A stretch of 38,407 bases of DNA from Flavobacterium sp. (lineage in GTDB: Bacteria > Bacteroidota > Bacteroidia > Flavobacteriales > Flavobacteriaceae). Below are positions 1-9,499 of this stretch, in pieces. The stretch's first letter is position 1; each line of letters opens with the position of its first letter. The notes below the pieces were generated by a model. It searched no databases. It had not been told where the DNA came from and saw only the letters and a list, made by a program, of their open reading frames with translations. The stretch lies in the NCBI RefSeq assembly GCF_029242675.1, contig NZ_JAQWTM010000007.1:1-38407 (forward strand). Reading direction: 5' to 3'. The translations under genes were made by a program, and so were the position numbers.

Positions 1-498
1 ACCGCTGATTATTTACCCTTGAGCCTAGGGCTACAAAGCCAAACCGGTACAATACGATTAATGGGAGATCTTAAAATCAATCACTTTTTTTCGACAATTT
101 CTAGTTCTTATAGCAAAAGAGCCAATAGTACCATTGATAGAAACACCTATTATACAACTAGTATGCATTACACAAACAAAGTTAATATGCCTGACCTAAT
201 TAATTTGAATGTAAGAGCAGGGTACCGCTCTAATCGTTTAATTGCTGAACTTACTATTGACAATTCAGTTACTCAATCAGGAGGTTTTGACATCACCGTA
301 AACAATATGCCATTTCCAAGCAACAAAATGAATGCCTTTAAAATAGGTGCGCATTCAAAGTATACTTTTAAAAACATCCCTCAGCTAGCCATTGTAAGCG
401 GTTGCAATTCGACTGTCGCTGGACGAAATGTTGGAAAAACAACAACTTTTTATGCTGGACTATTTTATGCAGTAAACTTTAAAAAAGAAAACGATTAA
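1..498 (+). CDS. Outer-membrane beta-barrel protein, C-terminal part (5' end outside window)
   Basis: The reading frame is open from base 1 and has no ATG near the edge, so this is the last 165 codons of a longer gene. The visible part alternates polar and hydrophobic residues in short strands rich in Tyr, Asn, Thr and Ser, and ends in a strand with the pattern FYAGLFYAVNFKK, as expected at the end of an outer-membrane barrel. I cannot tell whether it is a TonB-dependent receptor or a smaller porin-like barrel. The stop lies one base before the next ATG, so it is almost surely translationally coupled to the haloperoxidase-like lipoprotein and probably works with it at the outer membrane (inference). 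Confidence 0.6.
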   Translation, partial: TADYLPLSLGLQSQTGTIRLMGDLKINHFFSTISSSYSKRANSTIDRNTYYTTSMHYTNKVNMPDLINLNVRAGYRSNRLIAELTIDNSVTQSGGFDITVNNMPFPSNKMNAFKIGAHSKYTFKNIPQLAIVSGCNSTVAGRNVGKTTTFYAGLFYAVNFKKEND

Positions 499-499
499 T

Positions 500-2059
500 A
501 TGAAAACTACTATTCAAAATATAATTGTAAAGTCCCTTTTACTTTTGTCTCTTTTCCTCGTCCATGCTTGTAACGATGATTTACTAGATCGTAGCGAGCA
601 ATTTCCAACATTGAATCCTACCAATATCGACTTGGAAGCAGGGTCTTGGAAGCCTTATTTACTGAATACACCTGACGAATTTCCTGTAAATCCACCTGTG
701 CCAACCGACTCCCAAGAATACAAACGCGAAATTAATGAAGTAAAAAGTTTTCAGCTTGCAATTACCGAGGAGCAAAAAAAGATAATTAATTATTGGAAAG
801 CAGGCGCGGTCTTACGTTGGAATGAAATTATGCGTACACTCGTAGCTAAGCACAATCGACCACCTTATCAAAATGAAGACGGGAGCTATCCCACGCCCTC
901 AGGAACCAATCCTTTTGCCTACCCACAATTCCCGTTTTCCAATCCACCTTATGCAGCGCGTGCTTTTGCCTATGTGAGTGCGGCACAATATGACGCGTTA
1001 ATTGCTGCATGGTATTATAAAAAATTATACAATCGCACCTCGCCATATACCATTGACAATTCGATACAGTTATTAGTACCTCAAAGTAAACTACCGTCTT
1101 ATCCTTCTGAAGATGCTGTTGTTGCTGGCGTGACTGTCGAATTGTTAAAGTTACTCTTCCCTACTGAAATCGCCTTCATTTCTCAGAAAGCAGATGAAGA
1201 AAAGACTTTTCGCATTTTGAGTGGTGCCAATGTTCGATCCGATATAGATGCAGGCATTAGCCTGGGACAAAAAGTAGCCTATAAATTCATTGCACGAGCT
1301 TCTACTGATGGTGCAGGAGCGGCAATTGGCACCCCAGCAATATGGGCAGCTTTAGAAACTCAAACTGCTGCAAGGGGTGAAATGCCTTGGAAGTCAATAG
1401 AGCTCCCTATTAGACCTCCTATGTTGCCCCTTTTCGGAAAAGTAAAATCTTTTTTGATGACTCCAGCGGATGTCTTGGCTAACCGTCCTCCACCGCCACC
1501 TTTAACAAAATCCTCTGCTTTTGCCACTGAACTAGCCGAAGTCAAAAATTATAGCCGAAGTCGTTCGCGAGAACAAATGCAAATTGTAACTATTTGGGCA
1601 GACGGCGTTGGGACTTATACTCCACCGGGACATTGGAACGCGATAGCCACTGAATCGTTCGTCGAGCTCAACTACAGTGAAGTAAGATGGGCAAGAAACA
1701 TGGCTTTACTAAATATTGCAATGATGGATGCAGCTATAAGTTGCTGGGATGCTAAATATACCTATTTTAACCCACGACCGTCACAAGTAGACCCATCTAT
1801 AAAAACAACTACAGGAGTGCCTAATTTTCCTGCTTACGTCTCTGGCCATTCAACTTTTAGTGCTGCCGCAAGTGAAGTGTTGTCTCACATTATACCTTCT
1901 AAAAAGAACGTTTATGAAGCGATGGCCACAGAAGCATCCAACTCTCGGTTGTATGGGGCCATCCACTATCGAAGTGATTGCGAGAAAGGTATGCAACTTG
2001 GCAAAAAAGTAGCCCAATTTGCACTTGACAGAGCGGCGAATGATGGCGCCGAAAATTAG
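500..2059 (+). CDS. Vanadium-dependent haloperoxidase / PAP2-superfamily lipoprotein
   Basis: A 519-residue exported lipoprotein: a basic-hydrophobic signal peptide ends in a lipobox LVHAC near residue 24. The C-terminal third carries the whole vanadate/phosphate pocket of the vanadium chloroperoxidase and PAP2 acid phosphatase superfamily: K419 and R426 (KYTYFNPRP), S448-G449-H450 (VSGHSTFSAA), R483 and H489 (SRLYGAIHYRSD). The K-to-R spacing of 7 and R-to-H spacing of 6 match fungal chloroperoxidase (K353/R360, R490/H496). Members either oxidise halides with peroxide using vanadate or hydrolyse phosphomonoesters; sequence alone does not decide. The active site should face the periplasm or the surface. 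The gene starts one base after the upstream barrel gene. A proline run lies near residues 329-334. Confidence 0.85.
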   Translation: MKTTIQNIIVKSLLLLSLFLVHACNDDLLDRSEQFPTLNPTNIDLEAGSWKPYLLNTPDEFPVNPPVPTDSQEYKREINEVKSFQLAITEEQKKIINYWKAGAVLRWNEIMRTLVAKHNRPPYQNEDGSYPTPSGTNPFAYPQFPFSNPPYAARAFAYVSAAQYDALIAAWYYKKLYNRTSPYTIDNSIQLLVPQSKLPSYPSEDAVVAGVTVELLKLLFPTEIAFISQKADEEKTFRILSGANVRSDIDAGISLGQKVAYKFIARASTDGAGAAIGTPAIWAALETQTAARGEMPWKSIELPIRPPMLPLFGKVKSFLMTPADVLANRPPPPPLTKSSAFATELAEVKNYSRSRSREQMQIVTIWADGVGTYTPPGHWNAIATESFVELNYSEVRWARNMALLNIAMMDAAISCWDAKYTYFNPRPSQVDPSIKTTTGVPNFPAYVSGHSTFSAAASEVLSHIIPSKKNVYEAMATEASNSRLYGAIHYRSDCEKGMQLGKKVAQFALDRAANDGAEN

Positions 2060-2112
2060 AGCGTCTTCCGCATTTTGTTTCTTAAATTAATTTTCTATAA
2101 AAAGAGTCATAA

Positions 2113-2655
2113 ATGCATTCAATAAAATACAAAAGAGCAACTTCTAGGGAAGAGTTGGAACAAATTATAGCATTACAAGTTAAAAATCATACTGACTCAC
2201 TACCGCTTGAAGAAAAAAATCAGGAAGGTTTTGTAAGTGTGCAACACTCTATTGCCTTACTAGAAAAAATGAATAGGGCATGCGCACATATTCTTGTGAA
2301 AGAGAATGAAAATGTAGTTGGTTTTGCATTAGTAATGTTGACTACTTTTAGAAAGGAAATTAAAATGCTTATACCAATGTTTGAAAGAATAGATAAACTC
2401 GTATTTAAAAATGAAAAGTATGTGATAATGGGACAGATATGCATCCATAAAAAATACAGACAGCAAGGTCTGTTTAAAGGTATGTACGCTTATTTTAAGG
2501 CAGAACTCCAATCCGAGTACAATTGTGTTTTTACAGAAGTATCGTTACAGAACAAGCGTTCTATTGAAGCTCACAAAGCGGTTGGTTTCCAAGATAGCAT
2601 AAGCTACACCGCTGACGGCATAACATGGAGTATAATCCGTTGGGATTGGACATAA
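2113..2655 (+). CDS. GNAT-family N-acetyltransferase
   Basis: A 180-residue cytoplasmic protein of usual GNAT length. The acetyl-CoA motif A is visible in QICIHKKYRQQGLFKGMY near residues 111-128 (form R-x-x-G-x-x), and the later strand EVSLQNKRSIEAHKAVGF is the usual motif B, in which an Asn/Ser-rich turn precedes the helix ending in GF. The substrate is unknown; small-molecule amines or protein N-termini are both possible. It follows the haloperoxidase-like gene by about 50 bases, so it may be the last gene of that unit, and a strong terminator follows immediately. Confidence 0.8.
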   Translation: MHSIKYKRATSREELEQIIALQVKNHTDSLPLEEKNQEGFVSVQHSIALLEKMNRACAHILVKENENVVGFALVMLTTFRKEIKMLIPMFERIDKLVFKNEKYVIMGQICIHKKYRQQGLFKGMYAYFKAELQSEYNCVFTEVSLQNKRSIEAHKAVGFQDSISYTADGITWSIIRWDWT

Positions 2656-2686
2656 AAAAAGCCAAACATTACTGTTTGGCTTTTTA
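2655..2686. terminator. Bidirectional intrinsic terminator between the GNAT gene and atpC
   Basis: A perfect 13-bp stem (2656-2668 aaaaagccaaaca pairs with 2673-2685) closes a 4-base loop. The A and T runs on the two sides let it end transcripts from either strand, which fits the convergent genes on each side. Confidence 0.9.
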
Positions 2687-2702
2687 TCTATTCTAAACTG
2701 CT

Positions 2703-2984
2703 TTAATCAGCTAAAACAATTATTTTATTATCCTTCATTTCAATAGTTCCAGAAGAAATAGTTAATGTGTAATTTTGCTCATTAACTTTAGTAAACATAC
2801 CAGCCACTTCTTTACTGAATGTAAAGCTAGGTGCCACAATGCTCACAACTCCTTGCTGTAATAAAGAAACTATAGGCGCGTGATTATTTAACATTTGGAA
2901 ATTTCCATCTACTCCAGGTACAGATACAGAGGTTACTTCTCCTTTAAATAATGTTGCTTCTGGTGAAACTATTTCTAATAACAT
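2703..2984 (-). CDS. atpC: ATP synthase F1 epsilon subunit
   Basis: A 93-residue protein matching the N-terminal beta-sandwich of F1 epsilon: MLLEIVSPEATLFKGEV at the start, then VSVPGVDGNFQMLNNHAP, the signature surface that contacts gamma and the c-ring, and TLTISSGTIEMKDNKIIV. It lacks the C-terminal helical hairpin of the roughly 135-residue enterobacterial subunit, as is normal in Bacteroidota. It couples rotation of the central stalk to the catalytic head at the cytoplasmic membrane. It lies downstream of atpD in a two-gene unit; the remaining ATP synthase genes are not in this window, consistent with the split atp clusters of this phylum. Confidence 0.95.
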   Translation of the reverse strand: MLLEIVSPEATLFKGEVTSVSVPGVDGNFQMLNNHAPIVSLLQQGVVSIVAPSFTFSKEVAGMFTKVNEQNYTLTISSGTIEMKDNKIIVLAD

Positions 2985-2994
2985 ATTTCTTTTT

Positions 2995-3054
2995 AGTTTA
3001 AAAGTTTGAAGGTTAAAAGTTTAAAGTCACGAGTGAACCTTAAACTTTTAAACT
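2995..3054. repeat. Long hairpin-forming inverted repeat between atpD and atpC
   Basis: The left arm 2995-3014 (agtttaaaagtttgaaggtt) pairs with the right arm 3036-3054 over 19 base pairs with one unpaired base, around a 21-base loop. The arms are built of overlapping gtttaaa units that continue to 3061, and the loop ends with the near-palindrome cacgagtg. It fills most of the 81-base gap between atpD and atpC. It has no T run placed like a standard terminator. It resembles a dispersed intergenic repeat (inference); in the mRNA it could protect or attenuate the distal atpC message. Confidence 0.8.
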
Positions 3055-3065
3055 TTAAACTAATT

Positions 3066-4580
<1,515 letters not shown>

Positions 4581-4661
4581 TTATGTGTTTATTAAATAGC
4601 TATTTAGGTTTATGAAATATATCCAATCAAAAAATCAAGTTTGGATGCTTTTTTCAGAGTG

Positions 4662-4691
4662 CAAAGATAATTTTTTAAAATATAAAATCAA
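4662..4691 (-). promoter_or_regulatory. Promoter for atpD-atpC
   Basis: Read on the minus strand, the -33 box TTG (4691-4689) is followed after 19 bases by TATCTTTG (4669-4662), an exact match to the Bacteroidota -7 consensus TAnnTTTG. Transcription should begin near 4655, giving a leader of roughly 75 bases before atpD. Confidence 0.7.
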
Positions 4692-4776
4692 TAGTTTTTT
4701 TGACAAAAAACAATACATTCTTAAAATAGCATCTTGATATAAGATAAAGCACAAAAACATTACCTCTATAAATTGT

Positions 4777-4804
4777 AAAACCATCCCGTTTGGGATGGTT
4801 TTTT
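4777..4804. terminator. Terminator after the GDSL lipoprotein gene
   Basis: An 11-bp perfect stem, aaaaccatccc (4777-4787) with gggatggtttt (4792-4802), and loop gttt. It lies 15 bases past the stop of the minus-strand receptor/lipase pair and separates it from the atpDC promoter. Confidence 0.8.
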
Positions 4805-4819
4805 ATAAAATTTTATAAT

Positions 4820-6355
4820 TTATAAGGACTTAGGAAACAATATTCTATAATTCCCAAGATCAACTCCTTTTAAGTTAGAGCCGTATTTAAGGTTAATCGC
4901 CTCAATAAATTTATTAGCAATAACTGCGTAGCCTCTAGGAGAAGGATGTACCCCGTCTGTTGAGAACCCACCACCTACAATAAATGATGACGAAACTGTA
5001 AAACCATTAGCAGAAACACCAGATGCAGCAATTTGCGATAACAAAGCGTTAGCGTCAACAAATGCTAATCCTTTGGCAGTTGCTACTGCTCTAATTTTTG
5101 CATTGTAAGCATCTGTAGCTGTTTTTACTATAGCAACTTCAGTTGCTGTTAAAATTGCACTATCTGGCATTGGATATGTAACTCCTCTTGTGCTATTAGT
5201 TGCAGGAAAACCAGGTTGTGTTGTACCAATTAAACCTCCAGAAGACAATAAAACATAATCTCTAGCAGCTCCCGACGCCACTGCATGACGTGACTTTCCA
5301 TACAAACTACCCAAAAATCCCGCCGTGGCTGCATCAAAATTAAATGGTGCACCTTGAAGAGCTGTAGCGAATAAAACCGTTGCATCAAAAGTTAAGGTTT
5401 TATCTGCTATTAAAAGTGGATTTGACGAACTCGCAGTTAACAATTGAAAGCGAGCTGGCTGGCCTTGTGAAGCTAAAATAGCATTCAATCCTTGAAATAA
5501 TGGATTCAATTGCGCAGCTTGTGCTGCCACTAAAGGGACTGGATTCGCTGCAATAAATGTAAAAAACGGAACAGTATTCACATAAGGAATATTAGCAACT
5601 ACACCTTTAGGTGCATTCGCCCCTGAAGTCATTGTATTAACAATTGCATCATAAGTAGCATCAAAGCCAACGCCCGCCGGACCTGCAGAAGGAGTTATTG
5701 GATTTGATCCATCACCACCTGTAGTTGCATACCCTAGAACATCATTATTCCCAATCCATAAGGAGAAGAAAGTAGGTGCTTGAGCAGCAGCATATGCAAC
5801 TACTGAGGTAGTCCCATTCGCCGGCGCAAAACGCACATAATATGGGTTAGCAGTTCCTCCTGCTATCCCTAGTGGACTACCATAGGTTGGAGATAACAAA
5901 TGAAAACTTTTAGCTCCCGGAACACCACAATTATTATAGGGCCCTGCAGCAGCAATTGAAGTAAGTATTTCAGTTGAAGGAGTACCAGCCACTGCTGTTG
6001 GAGCACCTCCGCCAGTTGAGGCCAACCTAGCGGTTGCAAAAACTGTTCCTCCTACTTTAAAACCACCTACATTATCCGCCATAAAAGGAATTTTAAATTC
6101 TCCTCCACCAACTTTGGCAAATTGTTGCGCCATAATATTAGTGTAAGACACTTTTTGTCCTTCAACAAATAAAGCATTATCAGAATACCCAGCAGTTAAC
6201 GAATTTCCTAAAGAAACGAATTTTGTGAAATTAGCAGTACCCGATGTTAGAGGCAAACCATCAGAAGAATTCGCTTCAACTTGTACGCTGTCCTCACTAC
6301 TACATGCTACTACGGTCAAAGAAACCAATAACAGCCATTTTAAATTTTTTATCAT
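4820..6355 (-). CDS. GDSL/SGNH-family hydrolase lipoprotein
   Basis: A 511-residue lipoprotein: a short signal peptide ends with VVAC at Cys18. The SGNH blocks are present in order: block I SLGNSLTAG with the likely nucleophile Ser52 (GNSL in place of GDSL), a Gly block NNCGVPGAKS near 141-150, block III IGNND at 201-205, and block V DGVHPSPRGY with the Asp467/His470 dyad. These enzymes hydrolyse esters (lipids, acylated sugars, short esters); the substrate is not readable here. The large central insert, rich in Ala, Gly and Pro, makes it longer than the 200-residue family core. It starts 27 bases after the TonB-dependent receptor ends, so the two are probably co-transcribed and act on the same ligand. 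Confidence 0.88.
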   Translation of the reverse strand: MIKNLKWLLLVSLTVVACSSEDSVQVEANSSDGLPLTSGTANFTKFVSLGNSLTAGYSDNALFVEGQKVSYTNIMAQQFAKVGGGEFKIPFMADNVGGFKVGGTVFATARLASTGGGAPTAVAGTPSTEILTSIAAAGPYNNCGVPGAKSFHLLSPTYGSPLGIAGGTANPYYVRFAPANGTTSVVAYAAAQAPTFFSLWIGNNDVLGYATTGGDGSNPITPSAGPAGVGFDATYDAIVNTMTSGANAPKGVVANIPYVNTVPFFTFIAANPVPLVAAQAAQLNPLFQGLNAILASQGQPARFQLLTASSSNPLLIADKTLTFDATVLFATALQGAPFNFDAATAGFLGSLYGKSRHAVASGAARDYVLLSSGGLIGTTQPGFPATNSTRGVTYPMPDSAILTATEVAIVKTATDAYNAKIRAVATAKGLAFVDANALLSQIAASGVSANGFTVSSSFIVGGGFSTDGVHPSPRGYAVIANKFIEAINLKYGSNLKGVDLGNYRILFPKSL

Positions 6356-6382
6356 TGTTTTAATAATTTTAGAATTAATAAA

Positions 6383-9208
6383 TTAAGGATTGATTGTCCA
6401 AGAAGCAAAATACTGCTGACCTATCAAACCAGCTCCTAATACTTGTCCGTATTCCTTACCTGCAATGTTTGAAGCTCCTATTTTCAACGTTGATTTTAAA
6501 GATGGTATACCATAATTAATTTGAGCATCAATAACCGTAGCAGCATCGATTACACCATCAACCATTGAAGACTGCCATAAGTACGAAGTGTTATATCTAC
6601 CACTAACATTGAAACCAAAGTTTTTAAATAATTTTTCATTACCAAAAGAAGCTTTTGCTCTGTGTTTTGGTGTATTAAATCCAGCTTCGAAACTAGGATC
6701 TTTAGATTGATCGAAATTAAATTCAGCATAATTATAATTCACACTAACTTCAAAATCTTTGTATACTTTTCTGGACAATCCAACACCAAAACCTAATGAT
6801 TTAATTTCTAAAGGAGTATTCGTATACAATTGAAAAGTTCTTGTATTACCGTTTTGCAAAGCGTGTAATGCTTTTGGCCCTTCGGGATTTGTTAAACCAC
6901 CACCATCTAAAGCTTGACCGTACAAAGGAGAAATAACATTTAGATTTCCAATAAAATTATTGTAAATATTGTAATACCCATTGATATCAATTGATGTTTT
7001 ATTGATAAAAGATCTATAACCCAATTCAAATGCTTTAACCTCTTCTGGTTTCACAAGATTAGCTGTGGTTTTTCTAAGCAACGCCGGGTTTCCAGCTGCA
7101 GCGAAAGCAATAACTGAAGAAGCTAAGTAAGAATTATTGTAAGCTCTAGTTCCATCAATAGTAACTGTAGCATTTCCATTATTAAATGCTTGACCTATAG
7201 CTCCATTTACTGGTCTAGTTTCTACAAATCGAGTCAAGTTATCAGGAGCTGATCCTAACAAAATAGCATTACCTACGTTGAAACCAATGTATTGATCCTG
7301 AGTAGTTGGATTTCTAAAGCCAGTTTGGAACGAACCTCTAAAATTATGTTTTCTACTTTCACCACCTGAATACACTAAGGATACTCTAGGAGAATAATTT
7401 CCGTTAAAGTTTTGGGCTTTATCATAACGAATAGACCCTGTAAACTTTAATCTGTCATCCATTAACTTTTTAGATAATTGCGTGTAGGCTCCATATTCAT
7501 TATATCTAATCGGTCCATTAGCATCTGTGTAGATACGACCAAATGAATTAAGTGAATATTGTCTATACGATCCACCTACTTGGATTTCAGCAAACTCGAT
7601 TAAATCTTTGAAATTATAGTTAGCATCAGAATGATAGATTTTTGAATTATCTACCAATTTTGAACCTTGCAATACATTAGCCTCACTAGTAACTGCAGCA
7701 AATGCAGATTTAAACTCTGGTGTACCAGGTAAAAACCTTCCTCTATCAGCAACCGCCCTTGCAGCATCATGCGCAGCTTGTGAGTTAGGCGCTCCGGCTA
7801 ATGTTGCTGCTACATATGCACCTGCATATTCGCCAAACCAAATAGGGTTATCCTTCCACTTATTATTAATATTTAAACCAGTAAAAAGCATATCATAAGA
7901 TTGTCCTCCATCTTCGCTAGTTGTATACCCTCTTAGAAAGAAATTTTTCCCTTTGAACTCCAACTTATGTTGTTGCATGAAAAAATTATTTAAATAATAT
8001 CTATTAGCTCCTTGGTAAACAGCGTTACCAAAACCAAATTTAGATTGTACAATTACTTCTAAATTTTCATTTCCAAACGGCCTGTAATGCAAAGACAAAT
8101 CCATTTTAGTATTACTGGCTTTATTATCAGTTAAATCGATTTCGTTATAACCCGTTCTAGTTACATTAGAATTAGGAAGAATACCTCTAAAGACATCAGC
8201 TTGAGCTGGAGAAATTTTATTTGCTCCTAACAAACGATCAGCTACGTTTCTAATATTCGTCACAGCCTCATCTCCATAAACGTTAATACCATCATAGCTA
8301 GGATTTTTTCTATCCAATCCTGCTCTAGTCTTGTCGTCATAATTTACCGCATACCAGTCAGTACCTTTCATATAAGTAAAGTTAGCCTTCATCGCTAGTT
8401 TTGGACTAAATGCTTTAGCCATACGAATTCCGTAATCAACATAATCATTGTTTCCAGCTGCCTTTTGGCTTGTTTGACCAAACTTAGCGTAAGCAGTAAT
8501 CCCTTCGCTGGTAAATGGACTTTTACTAGTCATAAATAAAATACCGTTGAAAGCGTTAGCACCGTATAAAGCAGAAGAAGCTCCTGGCAATAATTCCACA
8601 CTTTGCACGTCAATTTCAGACACACCAATTAAATTTCCTAATACAAAGTTTAACAACGGAGAGGAGTTATCCATTCCATCAACTAATTGCATGAAACGCG
8701 TATTCGCAACTGTAGCAAATCCACGGGTATTTACCGATTTAAAAGACAAACTACTGGTATTCATTTGTACCTCTTTTAAGTTCTCCAAACCGTCATAAAA
8801 ACTAGCTGAAGCTGTTTTCTTAATATCGGCTGTTCCCATTCTTTCAATGGTTACAGGAGATTCGATCACACGCTCCGGAGTTCTCGAAGCAGAAACTACG
8901 ATTTCGTTAAGAAGATTGTCTTCCTCTTTTAAAATCACAGTGATTTTTTGATTGGCAGAAGTAACGTTTACCTCTTTCGACGAAAAACCAATACTAGTTA
9001 CCTGTAGCTTAAACGGAAACTTTACAGCCGTACTTAAGGTAAATTTTCCGTCAATATCCGTGACTGCTCCACCAGCACCCCCGATGACTGTAATATTAGC
9101 CCCTATTACCGGAAGTTTGTTACTATCAGTAACTAAACCCGTAACAGAGTTTTGCGCAAAACTAATGCAACAAAAAAAGAAAGATAAAAAAAGTAAGTGC
9201 ACTCTCAT
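6383..9208 (-). CDS. TonB-dependent outer-membrane receptor with carboxypeptidase-like N-terminal domain
   Basis: A 941-residue receptor. A signal peptide (cleaved after about CCISFAQ, residue 19) precedes a carboxypeptidase-regulatory-like beta-sandwich at about residues 21-95 (VTGLVTDSNKLPVIGANITV), then a plug domain at about 105-230 (NEIVVSASRTPERVIESP, then VELLPGASSALYGANAFNG), then a long barrel ending YFASWTINP. It should import a bound ligand through the outer membrane with TonB/ExbB energy. No SusD partner lies beside it, so it is not a classic SusCD pair; instead a GDSL lipoprotein follows, suggesting an acylated or ester-containing ligand (inference). Confidence 0.92.
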   Translation of the reverse strand: MRVHLLFLSFFFCCISFAQNSVTGLVTDSNKLPVIGANITVIGGAGGAVTDIDGKFTLSTAVKFPFKLQVTSIGFSSKEVNVTSANQKITVILKEEDNLLNEIVVSASRTPERVIESPVTIERMGTADIKKTASASFYDGLENLKEVQMNTSSLSFKSVNTRGFATVANTRFMQLVDGMDNSSPLLNFVLGNLIGVSEIDVQSVELLPGASSALYGANAFNGILFMTSKSPFTSEGITAYAKFGQTSQKAAGNNDYVDYGIRMAKAFSPKLAMKANFTYMKGTDWYAVNYDDKTRAGLDRKNPSYDGINVYGDEAVTNIRNVADRLLGANKISPAQADVFRGILPNSNVTRTGYNEIDLTDNKASNTKMDLSLHYRPFGNENLEVIVQSKFGFGNAVYQGANRYYLNNFFMQQHKLEFKGKNFFLRGYTTSEDGGQSYDMLFTGLNINNKWKDNPIWFGEYAGAYVAATLAGAPNSQAAHDAARAVADRGRFLPGTPEFKSAFAAVTSEANVLQGSKLVDNSKIYHSDANYNFKDLIEFAEIQVGGSYRQYSLNSFGRIYTDANGPIRYNEYGAYTQLSKKLMDDRLKFTGSIRYDKAQNFNGNYSPRVSLVYSGGESRKHNFRGSFQTGFRNPTTQDQYIGFNVGNAILLGSAPDNLTRFVETRPVNGAIGQAFNNGNATVTIDGTRAYNNSYLASSVIAFAAAGNPALLRKTTANLVKPEEVKAFELGYRSFINKTSIDINGYYNIYNNFIGNLNVISPLYGQALDGGGLTNPEGPKALHALQNGNTRTFQLYTNTPLEIKSLGFGVGLSRKVYKDFEVSVNYNYAEFNFDQSKDPSFEAGFNTPKHRAKASFGNEKLFKNFGFNVSGRYNTSYLWQSSMVDGVIDAATVIDAQINYGIPSLKSTLKIGASNIAGKEYGQVLGAGLIGQQYFASWTINP

Positions 9209-9453
9209 TTGGTTATGTTTTTATTGATTTATGGCACCAAAGTACAATTAAATTTACTATTAATAAAAAAAAGTGCTTTTTTTTTAATTATCATTAATTA
9301 AATATTTAAAAAAATAAACTATTCAGCATAAACCATTTTTGCGGTAAAACCAAAAATTAAGTTAAAATTCAATAAAATACTATGCTTACATATAAAATTG
9401 GTTTTAAAAATGCATTTATGATAAAAATAAAGAATTTTAAAAAATTTTAAAAA

Positions 9454-9478
9454 AAAGCAAGACACGAGGTCTTGCTTT
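9454..9478 (-). terminator. Intrinsic terminator of glmS
   Basis: The 10-bp stem aaagcaagac (9454-9463) with gtcttgcttt (9469-9478) is followed on the minus strand by a long T run. It lies about 20 bases past the glmS stop and ends the glycogen-synthase-like/DUF4270/glmS unit. Confidence 0.9.
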
Positions 9479-9499
9479 CAAAATATTGATAAAAACTGC

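Noticed and set aside
9209..9453. A 245-base AT-rich gap upstream of the TonB-dependent receptor gene, with GTACTTTG on the minus strand near 9240.
   Set aside because: The box is one base out of register with TAnnTTTG and has no -33 partner, so no promoter is called.
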